DNA of 64,000 nucleotides from Physcia stellaris (lineage: Eukaryota > Ascomycota > Lecanoromycetes > Caliciales > Physciaceae), in NCBI GenBank assembly GCA_018902385.1, contig JABSSW010000069.1, forward strand, positions 124,001 to 188,000. The letters are read 5' to 3'. The position numbers were made by a program, and so were the translations under genes. Below are positions 57,868 through 64,000 of the stretch, piece by piece; within the stretch, counting starts at the first letter, position 1, and every line of letters starts with the position of its first letter. The notes beneath the pieces are model-generated. The model saw only the letters and a list, made by a program, of their open reading frames with translations. It was not told the DNA's origin and made no database searches.

Positions 57868-58810
57868 TTGAATTTAAACGATTCAATGAATATCGCGATA
57901 ATTGATGCAATTTTTTTGTTTGTTCGTCGATTTCAAAAATCGAAAACAAAAAATACAATGTTTTTTCATTACGATCAATCAAATCGATTTCGCGTTCAAA
58001 ACATTGCGAACGAATTTGAATCGTTAAAAATCGTTGTCATGATTAAAAAATTTTTGAAACACGAACAAATCAAATCGATTTTTGAACGTATAATGAAAAA
58101 AATATCGAAATATTTCAAACATTTGACAAAAATATTCGATTTTCAAAAAATAATTGAATTGTTATCGCATCGAATTTACGATCACAAAATTGAATTTTTA
58201 AACGATAACAATATATTGTTTCGAAACAAAATATATTTTTTGTTCGAATTCAAATTTCAAAAATTCAAAAAATATTTGAAAAATAATTTTCAAAAAATTT
58301 TTATCGTATTCAATTAAATTGTTTACGTTTCGTTCGTTTTATTTGCAATCAAATCAAATAATCAATTACGTTTGTGTGTGAATTATCGACGATTAATCAC
58401 ATCACGAAACGCAATCGATATTTCATTTTTTGATCGAAAAATTTTAATTAAAATGCAAAATTGCAAATATTTGATCAAATTGAATATTATATCGATTTTC
58501 AACAAATTTCGAATGAATGAAAAAAAATGAAAAATTCATCACGTTCGTTATTTTCATGAAATCGTACAAATATCGAATATTATTTTTCGAATTAATCAAC
58601 GAATTTGCGAATTGACAACATTATATGAACGATTTTTTGTTCAATTTTTTAAACGATTTTTGTCAAATTTATTTAAATGATATTTTCATTTACAACAAAT
58701 TCAAAAAAAAAAAACACATCGTTCACGTTCGAAAATGTTGAAAAAATTCAAAAAAATCGAATTACAAATGAATATTGAAAAATGCGAATTTTTCAAAAAA
58801 ATGACATTTT
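57868..58810 (+). pseudogene. Reverse transcriptase remnant
   Basis: The open stretch to 58,317 ends with the region that precedes RT palm motifs (ELLSHRIYDHKIEF). Further downstream, in other frames, LCVNYRRLI, KLNIISIFNKFRMNE and LQMNIEKCEFFKK correspond to family motifs (YRxLN, the K-x-D-I-x-x-x-F-x-x-I-R motif with D changed to N, and the NxxKC motif). Stops and frameshifts separate them. Confidence 0.8.
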
Positions 58811-59055
58811 GAACGTCATATTATCGATAAAAAAGTTTTCGCATGAATTCAAAAAAAAAAAAAATTATTGTCAATTGAAAACGTTTTACGAATTTGAAAA
58901 AAATACAAATTTTCGTAAATTTCGTCAATTTTTACAAACGATTCATTCGTGATTTTTCGAAAAAAATTCGAATTTTCATTCGAATGATTAAAAAGTTCGT
59001 GAATTTCGAATGAATTATTGAAATCAAAAAAAATTTTCAATTTTTCAAAAAAACG

Positions 59056-59277
59056 ATGACGAAAATTTTCATATTACGACATTACGATCGAATCAAACAA
59101 ATCATTTTGAAAATTGATTTTTTTGATTACGTCAATGCGAAAATATTATTTCAATACGACGACGAAAAAATTTTACATTTTGTAATTTTTTATAATCGTA
59201 ACATGATTTCAATCGAATGCAATTACGAAATTTACGACAAAAAATTGTTAATCATTATTCGTTGTTTAAAATATTGA
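59056..59277 (+). pseudogene. RNase H remnant
   Basis: A 73-codon frame reads from ILRHYD through KIDFFDYVNAKILFQYDD to IECNYEIYDKKLLIIIRCL. This is the Ty3/Gypsy RNase H order: the first catalytic Asp region, the L-x-Q segment and the NY-x-x-x-x-K-E-L-L segment. The first catalytic Asp of D-A-S-D appears kept, but its neighbours are changed to Phe (Ser codons TCN to TTN). Confidence 0.85.
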
Positions 59278-59980
59278 CGTTTTGAATTTGAAAACATTGA
59301 AAAATCGATCAAAATTTTCATCGATCACAAAAATTTGAAAATTTTCATGACGTCAAAAAAATTAATTTTTCGTCAAACTCGTTGAACAAAAACTTTTTCG
59401 AAATTCAATATTGTCATTCAATTTTAATTCGAAATTCAAAACGTTAAAACAAATGTTTTGATTCGTATGTTTGATTTTCGATTCAAAAACGAAATTGATG
59501 AACGACATCAATATCGAAAACAAATATTGTTTATTTCGAAACGATTCGAAATTCACGCGATAAAATTTGACGAATTTATTTACGAACGAATTTTGATTGT
59601 CAACAAATTGACGATGATTGCACGATATATCGTGAAATCATCGAACAAAATTTTATTTCAATGAACGAAATCGATTTACGAAATTGCAATAAAAAAAACG
59701 ATGTTTTATATCGAAAATCGATTATAAATATTTGTCGACGTTTTTTTACTCGTTGATTTTTTCAAAAAAATTCATGAATTTTCGATTTCGAAACATTAAA
59801 ATTTCAATCGTATGAAAAATTTTATACGTCGCGATTATTATTAATTTAATATGCGCAAATTCGTTCGTCGATACGTACGCAAATTGTTATAAATGTCAAC
59901 GTACGAAAATTTTCAAAAATCGAAAAATAATTTATTCATTTTTTTGATCATATTTTTGCAACGTTGAATCGACATATTCG

Positions 59981-60816
59981 ATGAATTTTATTATCGAATT
60001 ATTCGACGTTCACGATCACAACGTCATTTGCACGATAATGACAAATTTAATAAAAAACGTCATTACGTGTTTTGCATCGTCGACGACGAAAATACAAATG
60101 CAAAAATCACGATTAAAATATTTATCAATTACGTGTTTCGTACGCATAAATTTTTTTTTTTTATAACGTTTCAAATCGAAAATTTCAATTTATATCATTC
60201 GTTTGACAAACATTTTTGCAAAATTCTCGACATCAAATGTAAATTTTTCATCGTTTTTCATTCAGAAATCGATGAACAAATCGAAAAAATCAATCAAAAT
60301 ATCGAAAAACAATTGCGACAATATTGCAATTACATGCAAAACGATTGAAACGTTTGATTATTCATGATCGAATTTGCAAACAACAACGCGATATTTGCAA
60401 CAACAAAATTATCATCATTTTTTATCAATAAAAATTTTCATTTTCGTATGAATTTTTCATCAAATTTTATTTCGTATGTTACAACGAAAAAACGATTTTT
60501 GATCGTCAAAACAGAAAATATTATCGACACGATACAAAATATTTTCAATTACGTACGAAATCATGCAAAAATGATTCAAAAACGTATGACAATTCAAATC
60601 AACAAATATCGAAAAATCGTGAAATACGTCGAAAAAATTTCGTTTTTGAATCGACGAAACATCAAAACGATCAAATCATTTGACAAATTTGATGACAAAA
60701 AATTAAATTTTTACAAAATATTAAAACGTAAAAACAATTTTTATCGATTCGAATTGTCAAAAATCATGCAAATTTACGATGTGTTTCATTGTTTTTTTTC
60801 GCAAAAATTTTCGTAA
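59981..60816 (+). pseudogene. Integrase remnant
   Basis: Three frames in series cover the catalytic core and C-terminal part: MNFIIELFDVHDH, then the segment ending INQNIEKQLRQYCNYMQND, then EFANNNAIFATTKLSSFF to FLNRRNIKTIKSFDKFDDKK and YDVFHCFFSQ. The order matches the rve core and the GPY/F-like module of chromovirus integrases. At least one frameshift lies near 60,060-60,160. Confidence 0.85.
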
Positions 60817-60852
60817 TTCATTCGAAAATCAAATCAATGAATTTTTGATTTC

Positions 60853-61045
60853 GTCATAATCAACGAGAATTTCGAATGAAAAATGAACGATATTTTGAAA
60901 TTTCGATATCATTACAATCGTTTTCAATATCGTGTCAATTGATCGAATTGATTTCATGATCGAACGTGATATTATGTCGATAACGAAAAATTCGATAATG
61001 TTCGCGACGTGATAAACGATTTTTATCGTAATCATTTCACGACAA
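60853..61045 (+). pseudogene. Chromodomain remnant
   Basis: In one frame, INENFE, a TGA, KMNDILKFRYHYNRFQYRVN, and further TGA codons before YYVDNEKFDNVRDVINDFYRNH match a chromodomain: the E-W-x-V-E-x-I-L start, the Q-Y-x-V-K-W core and the W-E/Y-P segment. Each of the four TGA stops sits where Trp is expected or plausible. Chromodomains target integration to heterochromatin. Confidence 0.7.
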
Positions 61046-61492
61046 CAAATTCAAAATCGTTCAAAACGTTAATTTCAATATTTCAAATCGTCGTTAACGA
61101 ATCAAATTTTTAACGAATTGTCGTCGTTTTCGAAAAAAAATCGTCATGTTGACATTAATCGAAATTATTTTCAATTAGTATTTGAAATCACGAATTCAAT
61201 GTTCATTCATTTCGTTTTTGATTTCACGATTTTTATTCAACATTTCAATTTTTATTATCATTTCGATGTTATTTACAATCAGAATTTACATCGCATAAAA
61301 ATTGAATCGTGTCAAAAATATTTTCAAAAATTGTCGTCAAATTTTATCGAGCGTTGAAATGACAATAAAAACAAAAAATGAAAAATGATGATCGTGAAAT
61401 TTTTGAATTTTGCAATTATACAAATGATCAACAAAATTTTCAACAACGTTTTCAAATTTCGAAACAACAACGAATCGTCGAAACGACGTTCG

Positions 61493-61507
61493 CGAAAAAA
61501 AAAATAA
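61493..61507 (+). other. Polypurine tract of the LTR element
   Basis: An almost pure A run with one leading G lies directly in front of the right LTR, where plus-strand priming occurs. Any original G after A or G would have been changed to A by the local mutation bias. Confidence 0.6.
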
Positions 61508-61745
61508 TGTTACGAACATGTTTGACAAATAAATTTGACAAATAAATAATTGATATGATAAATAATTAAACAAATATGTTTGAATCGAATTATGTTTTAA
61601 TTTTTTAACGAAATTAACGTGATTTGAAATTTGATGTTCGCATATTGTTTGCAATTTCAATCATTTTGTATTTATTTGTTTTTGCAAATTTATTGTTTTC
61701 GTTTAATTAATCAATAATACGTTTATTCAAACACGATTCATGATA
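61508..61745 (+). repeat. Right LTR
   Basis: By my count this differs from the left LTR at eleven sites, all C/T or G/A, plus one single-base indel. It has the same TGTTACG start and CATGATA end. Confidence 0.9.
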
Positions 61746-61750
61746 CGAAC
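61746..61750. other. Target-site duplication, right (CGAAC)
   Basis: CGAAC follows the right LTR. From an original CGAGC only the AG changes, because the last C is followed by A and is spared. This explains the mismatch with the left copy CGAAT. Confidence 0.7.
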
Positions 61751-62645
61751 AAATTTTTTCAATTTGATCAATTATTTAAAACGCATCGATGTAAAAATTT
61801 GACAAAAACGAACGAATGTGAATTTCGATAAATTTTGTTTCAAATTTTTTTAAAATCGAATTGAAAATTAAAAATCGAAATGAATAAAAAATTTTCAATT
61901 TTTTGAATTTTCATCGTTAAATGAAAATCGAACGAAAAAATAAAATCGATTATTTAAAATTGAATAAACGATCGATTTTTTTTTCGAATTTTTCAAATGA
62001 TTTTTAAAAAATGCGATTTTGACGAAAATGAAATCAAATTTGATTTGATACAAATTCGTGAATTTTTTAAATTCAAATTTTTTTGCATGAATTTTGAATC
62101 GATTCAAAAATTAAAATTTAAAAATATATTAATGACAATAAAATTAAAAAATTGATCGAAAAATCGATATTATTGATAAAAAAAAAATCGAATTATCATT
62201 CGAAAAAAATTTCATCGATGTTCGAAAAAGAACAAAATCGAATTTTTTGATTTAATTAAAATTTGTCGAAATTCAAAAAAATCGAAAAAAAAACGATTTT
62301 TATTTTTTTTTTTGAAATAAATTTTTGTTTTTGAATTTGAATTGTAATGAAATAAAATTCGATATTTTTCGAAATGTAAAAAATTCAAAATTAATTTTCG
62401 ATTTCGTGACGATTTTTTTTTCGAAAAACGAATTACGTCATTTTTGATTCGTCGAATTTTCGTGAAATATTTTTAAATCGTTTTTTTAACAATTGTTCAA
62501 TAAAAAAAAAATTTCAAATTTTTGAAAAATTTTTATAAAATTTGATCGAAATCGAACGATTGAATTTTCAAAAAAAATAAAAAAACAATTAAATAATTGC
62601 AAAAATTTTTTAAAAATAAATTTCGAAAATCATTTGTTAAACGAA
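61746..62645. repeat. Repeat A, copy 3, right part
   Basis: The sequence resumes the match to copy 1 at CGAACAAATTTTTTCA (copy 1: CGAGCAAACTTTCTCG). It continues through CAAAAACGAACGAAT, TTTTTTGATTTAATTAAAAT, TTTAACAATTGTTC near 62,490 and weaker similarity to about 62,645. Confidence 0.65.
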
Positions 62646-64000
62646 AAAATTTGAAAAAAATACGATCAAAAAAAATTTTTTCAAATCGAAATAAAAAAAA
62701 ATTGTTTATAAAATTTTTGAATTAAATTTAAAACAAAAAAATTTTTTTTTCAAATATTCAATTTTTCAAATTTTGAAATTTGTTTATAAAAAACAAAAAA
62801 CAAACGAAAAAAAAAAATAAAATTTGATTTCGAAAAATAATTTTGAAAATAAAACAATATTTTTTCGAAATCGATATAAAAATTTCGAATTTTTCAAAAT
62901 TATTTTCAAAATAAAAATTGATTATAAAATTTTTGAAATTTGATTGAATTTCGAATCAATTTTTAATTTTGAAATTGAAAATTTAATTTTGCAATTGATT
63001 TTTGAAAATAACAAAATTAACGACGAAAAATTTTGTAAATAAATGTTTCGAAAATTCGCATCGAAAATTTGAATTAAAATCAATTTTCGTTTTTTAAAAT
63101 AACGAATTTTTCGAAAAAAATAAATCGAAAATTGTTGATTAAATTTTTTTTAAAATCGTTTTTTTTTTAAAAACGTTAAAACGTAAAAAAATTTCGTCAA
63201 AATGCGATTTTCGTTTTGAAATCGATAAAAATTCGATTTTAAAATTCGTATTTGATTTTTCAAAAATTTTTTTCGTTTTAACGATTTGTTAATTTCGTTT
63301 TAAAATTTTTGAATGAATTCGTTTTTTTATTTGATTCGAATAATTTTGAAATCAAATCGTTGATTAAAAAAAATTTCGATTAATAAAATTTTCGAAACGA
63401 AATAAAAATAAATGAAATTTGATTTTTTCAAAATTCAAATTTTTCGATAAAAAACGCAAAAATTTTCGATTTTTAAAAATGCGATTGAAATCGTAAAATA
63501 TTTTCATTTTTTAAATATATTTATACGCGAAAAAAAATTTGAAACGTTTGAAAAATAAAATTTTTTTGATTCGATTATTAATTTTTCGATTATACGTTTC
63601 AAATAAATGTATTTCGACACGCGTAAATTGATTCGACGAAATTTTTTAAATAAAAAATTTAAAATTTTTTCGATCATAACGAAAAATAAAAAAACGATTG
63701 TAAATAAAAAAATAAATTTGTTTTTCGAAAATTTTCGTTTTTTATTCGAAAATTTCGACTTTTTTTCGAAAAAAAAAATATTTTGATGAAATTTAAATTT
63801 GTTGTCGAATTTCGTTAAAAATTTGAATTTTACGAAATTTTTTTTAAATTTTCGCGTATTTCGACGAACGAATTTTTAAAATTTATTTAAATGATTTTTT
63901 CGTGCTCAAATAAACGAATTTTGATTCAACGATTTGAAATAAATTTTTGCAAATTTTTTTAAATACATTTTTGAAATCGAATTATTGACGTCAAATTTGA

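Larger units (their letters stand above)
55019..61745 (+). mobile_element. Degenerate Ty3/Gypsy chromovirus LTR retrotransposon
   Basis: This 6.7-kb element has two LTRs of 237 and 238 bp, a 5-bp target-site duplication and a polypurine tract. The internal order is gag with zinc knuckle, protease, reverse transcriptase, RNase H, integrase and chromodomain, the order of Ty3/Gypsy chromoviruses. All reading frames are broken by stops and shifts. Many stops are TGA where the family has Trp, as expected from GG to GA. It inserted into repeat A copy 3 before the mutation process ran. It cannot be autonomous now. Confidence 0.9.
49321..64000. other. AT-rich, RIP-like mutated transposon block
   Basis: From about 49,321 to the window end the sequence is extremely AT-rich and has no intact gene. 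By eye, C is followed almost only by G or A, and G is preceded almost only by C or T. CC/GG were not found, and CT/AG are rare. CpG and CpA remain common. The block contains a nested Ty3/Gypsy element, copies of another repeat and remnants of a zinc-finger transposon ORF. Sequence from about 62,650 to 64,000 is too degraded for me to assign. It probably continues beyond the window. Confidence 0.9.

Noticed and set aside
49321-64000. Numerous 60-110 codon open frames in the AT-rich block read as host genes
   Set aside because: Composition is dominated by Ile, Phe, Lys and Asn from mutation bias. Those with recognisable order belong to the LTR element or the zinc-finger ORF.
49321-64000. Centromere or telomere-proximal identity of the AT-rich block
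   Set aside because: No telomere repeat or centromere-specific feature can be seen from sequence alone. AT-rich transposon blocks occur at many positions in fungal genomes.
1-64000. CRISPR arrays, bacterial-type operons or biosynthetic gene cluster
   Set aside because: No regularly spaced repeats are present. Introns and gene content are fungal. The single monooxygenase has no polyketide synthase, peptide synthetase or terpene synthase nearby.

Overview
The window comes from a filamentous ascomycete (Pezizomycotina). Genes carry short spliceosomal introns (46-204 nt, GT...AG, several with CTGAC/CTAAC branch sites). The gene content is typical of the group: NACHT-ankyrin and NACHT-TPR NLR-like proteins, a Pth11/SAT4-type rhodopsin-fold protein, a GT2 glycosyltransferase, small secreted proteins, and a degenerate Ty3/Gypsy chromovirus inside an AT-rich block. 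A dothideomycete is my best guess, but that is inference only.

Layout. 0.7-6.3 kb: NACHT-ankyrin gene with two frame breaks. 7.7-10 kb: small membrane protein and an FAD monooxygenase. 12.2-17.6 kb: housekeeping core with the GT2 glycosyltransferase, splicing factor PRP4 and a mitochondrial PP2C phosphatase (PTC7-like). 18-27 kb: accessory stretch with small and secreted proteins, including a diverged paralogous pair, and one multi-span membrane protein. 29.3-30.8 kb: inverted-repeat element directly in front of a secreted protein made of two copies of one domain. 32.6-41.2 kb: MFS transporter, LEA-like protein, secreted Ser/Thr-Pro-linker protein, rhodopsin-domain protein. 41.5-42.3 kb: two small repeat elements. 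43.8-48.7 kb: small membrane protein and an intact five-exon NACHT-TPR gene. 49.3-64 kb: AT-rich, gene-free, transposon-derived block.

The most striking signal is in the AT-rich block. By eye, C is kept almost only before A or G, and CC and CT (GG and AG on the other strand) are nearly gone. This implies saturating C-to-T change at CpY, whereas canonical repeat-induced point mutation (RIP) prefers CpA. The block holds a 6.7-kb LTR retrotransposon (55,019-61,745) nested in another repeat. Its two target-site duplications, CGAAT and CGAAC, are both explained by an original CGAGC, still present in an unoccupied copy at 50.7 kb, decayed under the CpY rule. Conventional RIP indices, which look for CpA loss and TpA gain, would probably score this block as un-RIPped.

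The genes do not form one obvious pathway. The two NLR-like genes bracket the window and the intact one abuts the AT-rich block, a typical accessory setting. Three reading frames (two breaks in the NACHT-ankyrin gene, one in the essential gene PRP4) each need one extra base, so assembly indels must be excluded before calling pseudogenes. All exon joins were read by eye from splice signals and frame; no similarity search was run.
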